Shown: positions 33,687-43,998, numbered from the stretch's first letter. The stretch is DNA of 64,000 nt from Methylophilales bacterium (GCA_019823025.1 CP081940.1:62001-126000); one strand, 5' to 3'. Numbers and translations: made by a program. Notes: generated by a model from the sequence alone, not told the origin.

Positions 33687-34337
33687 TTAGTTTAAGATTA
33701 TTTCAAGTTCTGAGAATGACTCAATTGACTTAATTACATCAATTTTTGACCAATCTTGAGTTTGGCCGTAACCATATTTAGCCCTAATAAATTTTAATTT
33801 ATGAGCGTTTGCGCTTAATCCATCATTTACTGTGTCACCAACAAAAAAAGAATTCATAAATATATTATCTGTATTTATAATATCTTTTAACATATTATCT
33901 TTATTCCTTGTCGGAAATCGAGTGTCACTACATTGTATTGTATAGAAATAGCTGGCCCATTCAAAATGTTCAATCAATTTGATCGTAGGTGCTTTCCTCT
34001 TATTTGTTGCAATAGCCATGGGAATATTCATTAAAGCTAATTTCTTTAAAAGATTATGAACACCAATGTAAGGTTGGGTGTGTAAAATAACTTGATCATC
34101 ATGCATTTGAATAAATTGCCTAACAAATTGATCTAGTTGATTTTGATTCCTAGGCCCTAAAATTTCAGATGCTGTATCCCTTAATGGGGGTCCAATCAGG
34201 ATATTTTTTGCAAATTTGATTCGTTCGGGGGCTAATTCATAAGTTATGTTTTGAAAGCATTTGCGTATAGTTTTTTCAGAATCAACAAGCGTTCCATCAA
34301 AGTCAAAAATTATTGCTTTACTCAAAGTTGCACCCAA
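33687..34337 (-). CDS. HAD-superfamily hydrolase, Gph-like
   Basis: This 216-residue phosphatase has all HAD motifs: FDFDGTLVDSEKTI (nucleophile Asp at the first D of DxD), the threonine motif AIATNKRKAP, and the metal-site FVGDTVNDG. The capping helical domain is of the phosphoglycolate-phosphatase type. Substrate cannot be set; a separate canonical gph exists at 58167. The start is TTG at 34337, overlapping the upstream gene by 16 bp, or TTG at 34325; no ATG is available. It is the last gene of a three-gene minus-strand unit with trhO and the oxidoreductase, and ends 7 bp from the WbpM-like stop (convergent). Confidence 0.85.
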   Translation of the reverse strand: MGATLSKAIIFDFDGTLVDSEKTIRKCFQNITYELAPERIKFAKNILIGPPLRDTASEILGPRNQNQLDQFVRQFIQMHDDQVILHTQPYIGVHNLLKKLALMNIPMAIATNKRKAPTIKLIEHFEWASYFYTIQCSDTRFPTRNKDNMLKDIINTDNIFMNSFFVGDTVNDGLSANAHKLKFIRAKYGYGQTQDWSKIDVIKSIESFSELEIILN

Positions 34338-35326
34338 TCATTTTTTTCAATACTAAGTTGAATGCTTTCAAGTGTTTTTACATTCCACAATGTGTCTTCA
34401 TTTGATAATTTGGCAGGTATATCTGAACTAACAACTTTATTGAAATGATTAATCTCTAAATTAAAGTGATTAGCTGCTGGGACAACCTCTTCAGTTAAGC
34501 CAGAACTTTCTGTATTGATAATTATTTTTGCTTGTTTGTCCTCCGATTGCCATACTATTGGACATTTAACCCTTCCTAAAGGTCCAAATACCTCAAATTC
34601 TGATCTTCGCGTACATTCAAAACTAATATCAAACGTTGCCCTTTTTGAGTTACCAAAATCAATTAAGCCACTTGTTGAAATATCTGCACCATAGTCATTA
34701 AGTTTAGCAATTGCTTTAACTCTCACAGGGTTTTCTTTAAAACATTGTCTTATTGTATGAATTGCATAAGGACCTATGTCCCAGAGTGCGCCACCTCCTT
34801 CAGCCATCGGACGATTTATACGATAAAACCTCGCAGGTTGAATTGGAAATGAAAACATTGAGTGTCCGTAGTTTATTTCACCTAAAATATTTGATTTAAT
34901 TGTATTCATAATTCGATCAAATTGTGGATGAAAAGCATACATAAATCCTTCCATAATTTTGACGTTATTTTTAGCGGCTTCTTCGATTAAAGTTTCTACT
35001 TCTTCAGATTTTATCGTCATGGGCTTTTCAATCAAAACATGCTTTTTTGCTCTTATTGCTTTCAAGGCGAACTCAGTATGTTCCTCGTTTGCGAGTGGTA
35101 TATAGATTACATCGACTTTTTCATGACTGATGACTTGATCAAATCCATCGAAACAGGATACTTTATCTTCATATTCTGGTAGATTCTTTATTAAGCATTC
35201 TTTAGATGCACCAGGCCTTCTACTGCCAATCGCTATCAACTCACCCATGTTTGATTTTGCAATCGAAGGCATAAGACGCTGGTTAACTCTTGCTGCACCT
35301 AAAATACCCCATCCGATCTTTCTCAT
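34322..35326 (-). CDS. Gfo/Idh/MocA-family oxidoreductase
   Basis: This 334-residue NAD(P)-dependent oxidoreductase has an N-terminal Rossmann domain (KIGWGILGAARVNQRL, 3-18), the EKPMTI motif (around 98-103) carrying the active-site lysine, and the C-terminal beta-sheet domain with EGGGALWDIGPYAIHTIRQ, in which the aspartate and histidine are catalytic. The last motif is typical of the dehydrogenases acting on sugars or inositols and of the glucose-fructose oxidoreductase group. Substrate unknown. It overlaps trhO by 4 bp. Confidence 0.9.
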   Translation of the reverse strand: MRKIGWGILGAARVNQRLMPSIAKSNMGELIAIGSRRPGASKECLIKNLPEYEDKVSCFDGFDQVISHEKVDVIYIPLANEEHTEFALKAIRAKKHVLIEKPMTIKSEEVETLIEEAAKNNVKIMEGFMYAFHPQFDRIMNTIKSNILGEINYGHSMFSFPIQPARFYRINRPMAEGGGALWDIGPYAIHTIRQCFKENPVRVKAIAKLNDYGADISTSGLIDFGNSKRATFDISFECTRRSEFEVFGPLGRVKCPIVWQSEDKQAKIIINTESSGLTEEVVPAANHFNLEINHFNKVVSSDIPAKLSNEDTLWNVKTLESIQLSIEKNDWVQL

Positions 35327-36264
35327 AAATTATCCTTTGTTAAATTTTTATTATCACCAATATGATTTTTACCTTTTGATTTTGATAACATAATTTGTTT
35401 TTGCCTTTCAATTACTCCAGCTTTTTTTTTCTCACTTAGCTTATTAAAGCAATAGGGACAAGAGATGCCTTTAGTATATTGATTTGATTCTATTTCTTTT
35501 GGTGATAGGGGGTGTCTGCAAGCATAACATTGATCATATTGCCCCTCATCTAAACCATGTGTGACTGCGACGCGCTGATCAAAGACAAAACATTCTCCTT
35601 CCCATAAACTTTCTTGTTTGGGAATATTTTCTAAATATTTTAAGATACCTCCTTTGAGATGATACACATCCTTAAATCCTTTCTCTAGCATTAAAGAGGT
35701 TGCTTTCTCACAACGAATTCCACCAGTGCAAAACATTGCGACTTTCTGCTGCTTTTTATCTTCGAGATTTTTTTCCACAAAGGAAGGAAACTCTCTGAAT
35801 GTTTTTGTTTGAGGGTTATTAGAGTTTTTAAAAGTACCAATATCCACTTCGTAATTGTTTCTAGTATCAATAACAATCGTATCTGGATCTTCAATTAGTG
35901 CATTCCAGTCCTCTGGATTAACATATTTACCAACTTTATTTGTTGGACTTATGCCTTTAACTCCCAGAGCGACAATTTCTTTTTTTATTCTCACCTTCAT
36001 TCTATAAAAAGGGTTTTTTGATACCCATGATTCTTTATGTTCGAGATTTTTAAAATTATTCTTAAAAAAGGAATCTTCTTTGATAAATTTAATAAATTTC
36101 TGAATTTTTTTTTCATCCGCAGATATGGTTCCATTGATTCCTTCAGAGGCCAATAAGATTGTTCCTTTGATACTATTTTTTTGACAAAATTTTAAAATAA
36201 ATGCTTTGAGTTGCTCGATATTTTCAAGGCTAACAAACTGATAAAAGGCTATAGTGAGGAACAT
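35323..36264 (-). CDS. trhO: tRNA U34 hydroxylase TrhO (YceA), rhodanese family
   Basis: TrhO hydroxylates U34 of tRNAs using O2, on the way to 5-carboxymethoxyuridine. This 313-residue protein has the N-terminal ferredoxin-like domain (VSLENIEQLKAF, ILLASEGINGTI), the rhodanese domain with DTRNNYEVDIGTF and the catalytic cysteine in MFCTGGIRCEKAT, then a C-terminal cysteine-rich zinc-like module (CYACRHPLS, CPYCFNKL). Length is near the usual 310-350. It is the first gene of the minus-strand trio and diverges from ndk across a 100-bp gap. Confidence 0.95.
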   Translation of the reverse strand: MFLTIAFYQFVSLENIEQLKAFILKFCQKNSIKGTILLASEGINGTISADEKKIQKFIKFIKEDSFFKNNFKNLEHKESWVSKNPFYRMKVRIKKEIVALGVKGISPTNKVGKYVNPEDWNALIEDPDTIVIDTRNNYEVDIGTFKNSNNPQTKTFREFPSFVEKNLEDKKQQKVAMFCTGGIRCEKATSLMLEKGFKDVYHLKGGILKYLENIPKQESLWEGECFVFDQRVAVTHGLDEGQYDQCYACRHPLSPKEIESNQYTKGISCPYCFNKLSEKKKAGVIERQKQIMLSKSKGKNHIGDNKNLTKDNL

Positions 36265-36364
36265 AATTAATATTGGTTAAATTTAATTTATTTTATGCTT
36301 TAAAAATGTTATTTTAACGCTCTTTTAATAGGTTTATTTAATAAATTTTCTGGAGAATTTTAAA

Positions 36365-36769
36365 ATGACACTGGAGCAAACATTATCAATCATAAAGCCT
36401 GATGCAGTTGCAAAGAATGTAATCGGAGAAATATACACAAGATTTGAAAAGGCGAATTTAAAAATTGTAAAAGCTATGATGGTTCATCTCACAAAAGAGG
36501 AGGCTGAAGGTTTTTATGCTGTTCATAAGGAAAGACCCTTTTTTAATGATTTAGTCAAATTCATGACATCTGGTCCAGTCATGATTCAGGCATTAGAGGG
36601 TGATAATGCCGTTTTAAAAAATAGAGAATTGATGGGAGTAACCAATCCTAAGGAAGCAGATGCCGGAACTATTAGAGCAGATTTTGCTGATAGTATTGAC
36701 GCAAATGCGGTTCATGGTTCTGATTCATTAGAAAATGCTAAAATAGAGATTGAATATTTCTTTGGTTAA
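36365..36769 (+). CDS. ndk: Nucleoside diphosphate kinase
   Basis: Ndk equalises nucleoside triphosphate pools through a phosphohistidine. The catalytic histidine is in [15 protein letters not shown], and [13 protein letters not shown] is the N-terminal signature. The length of 134 residues is a few shorter than the usual 140-143; the missing part is only the C-terminal tail. A GGAG ribosome site precedes the ATG. It begins a plus-strand run (ndk-rlmN-ispG-hisS) seen in many Betaproteobacteria. Confidence 0.97.
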   Translation: MTLEQTLSIIKPDAVAKNVIGEIYTRFEKANLKIVKAMMVHLTKEEAEGFYAVHKERPFFNDLVKFMTSGPVMIQALEGDNAVLKNRELMGVTNPKEADAGTIRADFADSIDANAVHGSDSLENAKIEIEYFFG

Positions 36770-36775
36770 GCTTTT

Positions 36776-37867
36776 TTGGATAATTTACTCGATTTTAACT
36801 GCAATGAATTAACCGAATATATCCAAAAATCCGGCCATAAGCCTTATCGGGCTAAACAGTTATTAAAGTGGATTTATCATTTTGGGGAAAGAGATTTTTC
36901 CAAAATGACTGATTTAGCGATTACATTTCGTGAATCTTTGATTAATAAAGCTAAAATTGAAATTCCTGCAATAGAATTTGATCATCTGTCTTTTGATGGA
37001 ACACGCAAATGGTTATTAGATATGGGAACTAAAAATGGTATTGAAACTGTTTTTATTCCAGAAGAAAATCGTGGCACGCTGTGCATTTCATCGCAAGTAG
37101 GTTGCGCATTAGAATGCACATTCTGTTCTACGGGTAGGCAGGGCTTTAATAGAAATTTAACATCTGCTGAGATTATTGGGCAATTATGGCTAGCCAACAA
37201 CAAACTACGTGAGCAAGAAAATTATATGCTATTAAGCGGTGATGAGCGCATCATCACGAATGTCGTGATGATGGGGATGGGAGAGCCTTTAGCTAACTAC
37301 AGGCATGTCGTTCATGCATTAGAAATGATATTAGACGATGCTGTCTATGGTTTAAGTCGAAGAAAGGTGACATTATCAACAAGTGGCCTAGTTCCTGCGA
37401 TTGATAAATTAAGTCTTGATTGTCCAGTTTCCCTTGCCATTTCTCTTCATGCGTCAAATAATGAACTGAGAGACATAATTGTTCCAATAAATAAGAAATA
37501 TCCTCTCGATAAACTTATGTCTTCTTGCGTTAGATACATTGAAAGGGCACCCAGAGACTTCGTGACATTTGAGTATGTCATGTTGGAGGGTATCAATGAT
37601 TCAGCTGAACAAGCTAAAGAGCTTATCAAGCTAATTAAGGATGTTCCATCAAAGCTTAATTTAATTCCATTTAACCCATTTCCGAAAAGTGGATACAAGT
37701 GCTCAAAAAGGACAGTTATAAAATCTTTTCAAGAAATTTTAATGGATGCGGGTGTAGTCACGACAATTAGAAAAACTCGTGGAGATGATATCGATGCTGC
37801 CTGCGGACAACTTGCAGGGCAAGTTCAAGACAAAACTAAAAGAACACAACGGCTCAAGCTAATATGA
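36776..37867 (+). CDS. rlmN: 23S rRNA/tRNA adenine C2-methyltransferase
   Basis: This radical-SAM enzyme methylates C2 of A2503 in 23S rRNA and A37 in some tRNAs. Its [4Fe-4S] cysteines are C110, C114 and C117 in [12 protein letters not shown], and the methyl-carrying cysteine is in the C-terminal DAACGQLAG motif. GMGEPLANY is the SAM-binding GGE-type motif. The 363 residues match the family. The start is TTG at 36776, 6 bp after ndk. The 3' end overlaps ispG by 4 bp, with no pilW/rodZ genes between as in many relatives. Confidence 0.96.
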   Translation: MDNLLDFNCNELTEYIQKSGHKPYRAKQLLKWIYHFGERDFSKMTDLAITFRESLINKAKIEIPAIEFDHLSFDGTRKWLLDMGTKNGIETVFIPEENRGTLCISSQVGCALECTFCSTGRQGFNRNLTSAEIIGQLWLANNKLREQENYMLLSGDERIITNVVMMGMGEPLANYRHVVHALEMILDDAVYGLSRRKVTLSTSGLVPAIDKLSLDCPVSLAISLHASNNELRDIIVPINKKYPLDKLMSSCVRYIERAPRDFVTFEYVMLEGINDSAEQAKELIKLIKDVPSKLNLIPFNPFPKSGYKCSKRTVIKSFQEILMDAGVVTTIRKTRGDDIDAACGQLAGQVQDKTKRTQRLKLI

Positions 37868-39075
37868 TAAAAAAAAATACGACTCAAGTGATGGTAGGTG
37901 ATGTCGCGGTAGGCGGTGGAGCTCCTATTGTGATTCAGTCAATGACAAACACCCATACATTTAATAAAAAAGAAACGGTAGCCCAAATATTGGAGCTCTG
38001 GAGCGCTGGCTCAGAGATCGTTCGAATCACAGTGAATGATGAAGAATCAGCGAAGGCAGTGCCTGATATAAAAAAAGAGTTACTTGATAATGGATGTAAT
38101 GCGCCAATTGTTGGGGATTTCCATTTTAATGGACATAAATTATTAGAAAAATATCCTGCTTGCGCAAATGCCCTTGATAAATACCGAATTAATCCAGGTA
38201 ATGTTGGTAAAGGCAGTAAGAGAGATGAACAGTTTTCAGCAATGATTAAAACAGCAATACATTTTGATAAGCCGATTCGAATTGGTGTAAATTGGGGAAG
38301 CTTAGATCAAGATCTTTTAAGGAGTTTAATGGATGAAAATGCAAAACTAAAAAATCCATTAACATCACAATCAGTGATGAAGGAGACTTTAATTAGATCA
38401 ACCATAGACAGTGCTAATGCAGCAGAGGAACTGGGGCTAGCAAATAATAAAATAATTGTCTCTTGCAAGGTGAGTGATGTTCAGGATTTAATTGAGGTCT
38501 ATACCAGCTTATCAAAAAGATGTAGTTACCCCTTACACTTAGGCCTTACAGAGGCTGGTATTGGGTCTAAAGGGATTGTTTCCTCGGCAGTATCCATGGG
38601 GTATCTTTTACAACATGGGATAGGAGATACAATTCGAATTTCATTAACCCCCGAGCCAGAAGAATCAAGGACAAATGAAGTCATTGTTGCGCAAGAGTTA
38701 TTACAAACCATGGGCATACGCTCTTTTTCACCTCTTGTCATTTCATGCCCAGGTTGTGGAAGAACAACCTCAACCTACTTTCAAGAATTAGCTGGTGAAA
38801 TACAAAGTCATTTAAGAAAGGCTATGCCAGATTGGAAAAAGAAATATAATAATGTTGAAGATATGAGCGTAGCAGTGATGGGTTGCGTTGTTAATGGCCC
38901 TGGAGAGTCAAAAATGGCTAATATTGGTATCAGTTTACCAGGAACAGGTGAACTCCCTGTAGCGCCTGTTTATGAAAATGGAAAAAAAACCGTTACATTG
39001 AAAGGTTCGTCAATAAGTGAAGACTTTAAAGGTATCATTGAAAAATATATTCAAAACAATTATGAGAAAAAATAA
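37864..39075 (+). CDS. ispG: 4-hydroxy-3-methylbut-2-enyl diphosphate synthase
   Basis: IspG (GcpE) performs the penultimate step of the MEP isoprenoid pathway. The 403-residue protein has an N-terminal TIM barrel ([28 protein letters not shown]) and a C-terminal [4Fe-4S] domain with CPGCGRTT (first two cysteines) and GCVVNGPGE (third cysteine and the glutamate ligand). It overlaps rlmN by 4 bp and lies 7 bp before hisS. Confidence 0.97.
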   Translation: MIKKNTTQVMVGDVAVGGGAPIVIQSMTNTHTFNKKETVAQILELWSAGSEIVRITVNDEESAKAVPDIKKELLDNGCNAPIVGDFHFNGHKLLEKYPACANALDKYRINPGNVGKGSKRDEQFSAMIKTAIHFDKPIRIGVNWGSLDQDLLRSLMDENAKLKNPLTSQSVMKETLIRSTIDSANAAEELGLANNKIIVSCKVSDVQDLIEVYTSLSKRCSYPLHLGLTEAGIGSKGIVSSAVSMGYLLQHGIGDTIRISLTPEPEESRTNEVIVAQELLQTMGIRSFSPLVISCPGCGRTTSTYFQELAGEIQSHLRKAMPDWKKKYNNVEDMSVAVMGCVVNGPGESKMANIGISLPGTGELPVAPVYENGKKTVTLKGSSISEDFKGIIEKYIQNNYEKK

Positions 39076-39082
39076 ATCTTAG

Positions 39083-40351
39083 ATGGTTAATAAGATTCAA
39101 TCTATAAAAGGATTTTACGATGTTGCCCCAGATATTCAAAAGGTCTGGCGTTATTTTGAATCAAAGTGCTTGTCAATTTTTGATCAATATGGGTATGAAG
39201 AGATTGGACTCCCAATCATTGAGGCAACAGAATTATTTGAAGCGGGTGTCGGGACGCATACTGATATTGTCGAAAAGGAGATGTATAGCTGGACTGATAA
39301 GCTAAATGAAGACAAGTTAACATTGCGTCCAGAAGGTACGGCAGGATGTGTTAGGGCAGTTATTCAAGGAAGCTTAACCTATAACGGACCTATAAAGCTT
39401 TTTTATAGAGGCCCTATGTTTAGGCACGAAAATGTACAAAAAGGCAGACAAAGACAATTCCATCAACTAGGTATTGAATCGTTTGGTTTTACAGACCCTG
39501 CAAGCGATGCTGAACAAATAATTATGTTGAGTAGGCTATGGAAATCGCTTGGTTTAGAGAAAAAAATTCGCTTAGAAATTAACTCAATTGGTGATATTGA
39601 TGACAGAGAGCGTTACAGAAAAGAATTAATTGATTATTTTGAAAAAAATACAGAGATCTTAGATGAGGATTCTAAAAGAAGGCTGTATAAAAACCCAATG
39701 AGAATATTAGATAGTAAAAATCCTCGTATGCAGGATATGCTTGAAAAAGCACCTAAATTAATTGACTCGATAAATGAAGATGCTAACAAGCATTTTAATT
39801 CACTCTGTCAGATTTTAAAAGACAATCAGGTTAATTTTAAATTAAATAAAAGGCTGGTCAGAGGTTTGGATTACTACAACAGAACAGTTTTTGAATGGAT
39901 TACTAGTGAATTAGGTAGTCAGGGAACTGTTGCGGGTGGTGGACGGTATGATTACTTAGTCGAAAGATTAGGTGGAAAACCAACGCCAGCATGTGGTTTT
40001 GCCATTGGTATTGAGAGAATTATTTTATTGCTTGAGAATACAGATTTTGAAAATAATGATATTAACCCAGATATTTATATTGTAAATTTAGGGAATGAAT
40101 CGAGAGATAAGTCTTTTACTATTGCAGAAAACTTAAGGAATCAAAATTACAAAGTCACTGTAAATCTTGATTCAGCAAGCTTTAAATCACAAATGAAAAA
40201 AGCCGACAAAAGTAATGCAACAATTGCACTCATTATTGGTGAAGATGAGTTAAAAAACAATCTTATCCAGGTGAAACTTATTCGTAAAGATGGCTCTCAA
40301 ACAGAAGTAAAAGAGAAAGATATACTAAGTTTTATTAAACAAAATATTTAA
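39083..40351 (+). CDS. hisS: Histidyl-tRNA synthetase
   Basis: This class II synthetase has 422 residues. Motif 2 is FYRGPMFRHENVQKGRQRQFHQ (around 108-129), the histidine-binding loops are RGLDYYNRTVFEW (HisA-type) and AGGGRYDYLV, and motif 3 is ACGFAIGIERI. The C-terminal anticodon-binding domain covers about 325-422. HisZ, its paralogue without synthetase function, is encoded at 53856. Confidence 0.97.
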   Translation: MVNKIQSIKGFYDVAPDIQKVWRYFESKCLSIFDQYGYEEIGLPIIEATELFEAGVGTHTDIVEKEMYSWTDKLNEDKLTLRPEGTAGCVRAVIQGSLTYNGPIKLFYRGPMFRHENVQKGRQRQFHQLGIESFGFTDPASDAEQIIMLSRLWKSLGLEKKIRLEINSIGDIDDRERYRKELIDYFEKNTEILDEDSKRRLYKNPMRILDSKNPRMQDMLEKAPKLIDSINEDANKHFNSLCQILKDNQVNFKLNKRLVRGLDYYNRTVFEWITSELGSQGTVAGGGRYDYLVERLGGKPTPACGFAIGIERIILLLENTDFENNDINPDIYIVNLGNESRDKSFTIAENLRNQNYKVTVNLDSASFKSQMKKADKSNATIALIIGEDELKNNLIQVKLIRKDGSQTEVKEKDILSFIKQNI

Positions 40352-40356
40352 TAAAA

Positions 40357-41196
40357 ATGAATAAATATATATTAAAAATCAATAATTTATCAATAAGAAC
40401 TAAAGTAGATACTAAACTTAATTTAGTTGATGATATTTCCTTTTCTGTTAAGAGTGGCAAAACAACATGTATTGTTGGTGAATCTGGAAGCGGTAAAAGC
40501 TTAACTGCTCTCTCGATTATTAGATTACTGTCCCCACAATTAAAAATGTCTGGAGAAATTTTATTTAACAACGAAGATATTTGCAAAATGAGTGAGCTTG
40601 AAATAAGAGAAAAGAGAGGTCTTGATATTGCCATGATTTTTCAAGAGCCCATGACCTCACTTAACCCAGTTTTAACAATTGGTTATCAGATCAAAGAGGC
40701 CATAGCCGTACATTCTGATTTACCAAATAATGAGATTAATAATAAAGTTGAAGAATTGTTAATGCTTGTCGGGATTCCTGTTGAAAGAATCAGTAGTTAT
40801 CCTGACGAATTATCAGGAGGGCAAAGACAGCGGGTCATGATTGCAATGTCAATGTCATGTAATCCAAAGTTACTTATTGCTGATGAACCTACCACTGCGC
40901 TTGATGTGACAGTTCAAGCTCAAATCCTCAAATTGTTAGATGATCTAAAAAGTAAGTTAAATATGTCTATGTTATTTATTACTCATGATTTTGGTGTTGT
41001 TGAGGATATTGCCGACGATGTGATTGTTATGTTTAAGGGAAAGATTGTCGAAAGAGGGGAAGTAAATCAAGTGCTCAAAAAACCGAAACATCCATACACT
41101 AAAGCCTTACTAGGATGCGTTCCAGATGCATTAGGAAAAAAACAATTAACTCCAATAGATTATGAAAAGTTAGATAGGGCTATACAAAGACTATGA
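40357..41196 (+). CDS. Oligopeptide/dipeptide-type ABC transporter ATPase (DppD/OppD-like)
   Basis: This 279-residue ATPase has Walker A GESGSGKS (42-49), the signature LSGGQRQRVMIAMSMS, Walker B LLIADEPTTALDVT and the switch histidine in FITHDFGVVED. HPYTKALLGCVPD near the end is the C-terminal signature of the peptide-importer ATPases (OppD/DppD/YejF N-half). It overlaps its partner by 4 bp. No permease or solute-binding protein is nearby, so the membrane part must be elsewhere. Confidence 0.9.
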   Translation: MNKYILKINNLSIRTKVDTKLNLVDDISFSVKSGKTTCIVGESGSGKSLTALSIIRLLSPQLKMSGEILFNNEDICKMSELEIREKRGLDIAMIFQEPMTSLNPVLTIGYQIKEAIAVHSDLPNNEINNKVEELLMLVGIPVERISSYPDELSGGQRQRVMIAMSMSCNPKLLIADEPTTALDVTVQAQILKLLDDLKSKLNMSMLFITHDFGVVEDIADDVIVMFKGKIVERGEVNQVLKKPKHPYTKALLGCVPDALGKKQLTPIDYEKLDRAIQRL

Positions 41197-41993
41197 AGAA
41201 GCTCTTGCAAACAAATAACTTATCAAAAACCTATGTGCAAACTCAAGGATTTTTTTCTAGGGTAAGGACTAATATTCATGCGCTTGATAATGTAAGTTTT
41301 TCTATCAATCAAGGAACGACAATGGCCGTTGTAGGCGAATCGGGTAGTGGAAAATCAACACTTGCAAAAAGTTTAGTCCGCCTTGTTAATCTTGATGAAG
41401 GGAGTGTTAAGTTCAATGGTCTTGATATACTTAACTTAGAAGGAGAAAAGCTAAAAAATGTTCGAAAAGATATTCAGATGATTTTTCAAGATCCCTATGC
41501 CTCTCTAAACCCACGATTAAGCATTTTACAAATTATGGAGGAACCACTCCTTATCCATAATTTTCAAGATAGGGATGCTCGTAGAAAAAAAATTGAAAAT
41601 TTCATTAAGCATGTCGGACTAAAAGCATCTGATTTAAAAAAATATCCTCATCAGTTTTCAGGTGGCCAGAGGCAAAGAATTGGTATCGCTAGAGCACTGA
41701 TTCTTGAACCAAAATTGGTAATTTGTGACGAACCTGTTTCAGCGCTTGATGTGTCAGTCCAAGCCCAGATATTAAAATTATTAAAGGACTTGCAGAGAGA
41801 ATTCGGACTTACTTATTTATTTATTACTCATGACTTAAGAATAGTAAGACACGTTGCAGACGATGTCATGGTAATGCGACATGGAAAGCTCGTCGAAGAG
41901 GGAAAAACTGATATAATTTTCAAAAATCCGAAGAACCAATATACAAAAGATTTAATCCAATCCATTCCAGGATTAGTCTCAAAAAGGAATTAG
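41193..41993 (+). CDS. Oligopeptide/dipeptide-type ABC transporter ATPase (DppF/OppF-like)
   Basis: This 266-residue protein is the second ATPase of the pair. Walker A is GESGSGKST (around 49-57), FQDPYASLNPRLSI is the Q-loop with the DppF/OppF signature, FSGGQRQRIGIARAL is the ABC motif and LVICDEPVSALDVS is Walker B. Peptide importers use such D/F heterodimers; the two genes together look like a split YejF. They sit between hisS and yfgM, a place usually without transporters. Confidence 0.9.
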   Translation: MKKLLQTNNLSKTYVQTQGFFSRVRTNIHALDNVSFSINQGTTMAVVGESGSGKSTLAKSLVRLVNLDEGSVKFNGLDILNLEGEKLKNVRKDIQMIFQDPYASLNPRLSILQIMEEPLLIHNFQDRDARRKKIENFIKHVGLKASDLKKYPHQFSGGQRQRIGIARALILEPKLVICDEPVSALDVSVQAQILKLLKDLQREFGLTYLFITHDLRIVRHVADDVMVMRHGKLVEEGKTDIIFKNPKNQYTKDLIQSIPGLVSKRN

Positions 41994-41998
41994 AATAA

Positions 41999-42622
41999 AT
42001 GGCATTTGATAATGATGAACAACAATCAGAATACTTTAAAAATTTTTATAATTTACACAAAGTTAAAATATTCTCAGCAATAGCAGTACTTCTAGTCGCT
42101 TTTTTTACTTACCAATACTTGGTGAGTGTCAGTGAGTCTAGAGATGAAGAGGCTTCTCAAATTTTCCAGGATGTGTTGGTATCTAAAATCGACAATATTG
42201 ATGAAATCAAATTGAAAGTAGGTTTACTTCAAAATGATTTCAGCAATTCGCCCTATGCAGCCAGAGCAAGTATTTATTATTCTAAGCTTTTAGTAGAGAC
42301 TAGGGATTATTCTGCTGCTGCAAAAGAACTTATTTGGGCTTCAGGTGAAAATATTGAACCATCAATTCAATCTATGGCAAATTATCTTTTAGGTAATTTA
42401 TATTTAGTTGAGAAAAAGCTTGAAGAGGCTCTTGAGGTAGCAAATAAAATCATTACTGAGGGATACATTGGCCTAGCAAATGATTTAAAGGGCGATATCT
42501 ATCTCGCCCAGGGGGATAAGGAGAATGCAATCAAATCGTATGAACTTGCCCTTAACTACTTTGGCGGTCAAGGAGAGCTTCACAAAGTAATTGAGAATAA
42601 ATTAAATTCAATTAGTCAATGA
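41999..42622 (+). CDS. YfgM-like ancillary SecYEG/BAM-linked TPR protein
   Basis: This 207-residue protein has a short cytoplasmic N-terminus with DDEQQSEYFKNFYN, one membrane span (about 25-43, IFSAIAVLLVAFFTYQYL) and periplasmic TPR-like repeats (YFAARASIYYSKLL-type helices, LKGDIYLAQGDKENAIKSYE). YfgM associates with SecYEG and periplasmic chaperones. The position just before bamB matches the conserved hisS-yfgM-bamB-der order. It overlaps bamB by 4 bp. Confidence 0.9.
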   Translation: MAFDNDEQQSEYFKNFYNLHKVKIFSAIAVLLVAFFTYQYLVSVSESRDEEASQIFQDVLVSKIDNIDEIKLKVGLLQNDFSNSPYAARASIYYSKLLVETRDYSAAAKELIWASGENIEPSIQSMANYLLGNLYLVEKKLEEALEVANKIITEGYIGLANDLKGDIYLAQGDKENAIKSYELALNYFGGQGELHKVIENKLNSISQ

Positions 42623-43998
42623 GGTTAATCCCTCTAATATTTCTTACTTCACTCTTATTTGGTTGTTTTATTGGGCCAGTTGAAGACTTTGTTGATCAAA
42701 TGGATGATCAGTATTTTGCAGATGAATTTAATAATATCCCAACTGAAATAAAACCTTATGATAAAAAAGTTTCTATAGAGCTACTTTGGGAGAATAAGGT
42801 TGGTGACAATGATGCACACAATCTAAATCTTATATTTTCTGAAGATTTTGTCATAGCTGCTACTAGTGATGGAAGCTTGCGAAAAATGCAAATGGCAACA
42901 GGTGAAACTGTATGGGAAAAAGAAATTTCTGAAGAGATAATGATCGGTGTAGGAGGGGATTTTGAATATATTCTGTTTGTTACGGAAAAAAGTTATCTAT
43001 GGTGCCTTGATAGTGAAGGTAATGCAATTTGGAAAATATTTGTTGATGGTGAGGTTTTAACCACACCAGTCATTAATAATAAAAAAGCTTACGTTAGACT
43101 TGCTAACTATGAAATTTTACAAATTGATTTAAAGCAAGGTGACATTGATTGGAGGTATGCTCATTCATCACCTTCTTTAACATTCAATGGTACATCATCA
43201 TTAACCTTCTCAGATGGGGTTATTTATGGAGGATTTGGTGCAGGAAAGCTTGTTGCGGTCCACCAAAAAAGTGGCGCATTTATATGGGAGGCAAATATAT
43301 CTCAAATAAAAGGAGTTACAGATATTGATAGACTTACTGATGTTTTAAGTAAGCCAATAATTAACGATTCTGAAGTTTACGCAGTTTCAACTTCAGGTGA
43401 TTTAACATCAATAGATAGAAGAAGCGCAAGTATCATTTGGACTCGTAAAATTTCAAGCTTTAATAATTTTGTTTTTGATGGTTTTGATATATATCTAACT
43501 CATAAGAGCGATTCAATTTACTCCTTAGACTCTAAAAGAAATGGAAAAACAAATTGGCGAAACGCTGACTTACAGTTCCGAAGAATAACTGATCCAATTA
43601 TTGTAGGTGACCAAATTGCAGTTGGTGATTTTGATGGATACATTCACCTTCTAAATTCTGAAACAGGCATTGTTGAAGGTCGAGCTCAAATTACATCTGG
43701 TGTCCCTATAGGAAAAAATATTCACTCTATTGGAGATAATAAAATATTAGGAATTGATCTTGAAGGTAATGTTTTTTATTTGCAAGTAAAAAATGTTTCA
43801 GAAGAGATAATTAAAGATAACATTGATGAACAACAAGACATCGATGAAAATACTATAAAGGAGCCTACTGAACTTAATGAGCCTAGTGTGCCTGATGAGT
43901 CTAGTAAGGCCGTTGAAACTCCAACAAACGAAATGTGTGACGTTGATGAAGGCGATATTAGAAATAAAGGTAATAGAAAAAGAAAAAATTGTTATTAG
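42619..43998 (+). CDS. bamB: Outer membrane assembly lipoprotein BamB, with C-terminal extension
   Basis: BamB is the beta-propeller lipoprotein of the BAM complex. A signal sequence ends in the lipobox LLFGC (C16), and about eight PQQ-like blades follow (WEKEISEEI, WKIFVDGEV, WRYAHSSP, WEANISQI, WTRKISS, WRNADLQF). The propeller ends near residue 393; after it comes a 65-residue acidic, Pro/Glu/Ser-rich tail and a basic end (KGNRKRKNC), making 459 residues against about 380-400 in relatives. The tail is in frame with a clean stop. It could be a natural linker or a lineage-specific addition. Confidence 0.95.
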   Translation: MRLIPLIFLTSLLFGCFIGPVEDFVDQMDDQYFADEFNNIPTEIKPYDKKVSIELLWENKVGDNDAHNLNLIFSEDFVIAATSDGSLRKMQMATGETVWEKEISEEIMIGVGGDFEYILFVTEKSYLWCLDSEGNAIWKIFVDGEVLTTPVINNKKAYVRLANYEILQIDLKQGDIDWRYAHSSPSLTFNGTSSLTFSDGVIYGGFGAGKLVAVHQKSGAFIWEANISQIKGVTDIDRLTDVLSKPIINDSEVYAVSTSGDLTSIDRRSASIIWTRKISSFNNFVFDGFDIYLTHKSDSIYSLDSKRNGKTNWRNADLQFRRITDPIIVGDQIAVGDFDGYIHLLNSETGIVEGRAQITSGVPIGKNIHSIGDNKILGIDLEGNVFYLQVKNVSEEIIKDNIDEQQDIDENTIKEPTELNEPSVPDESSKAVETPTNEMCDVDEGDIRNKGNRKRKNCY

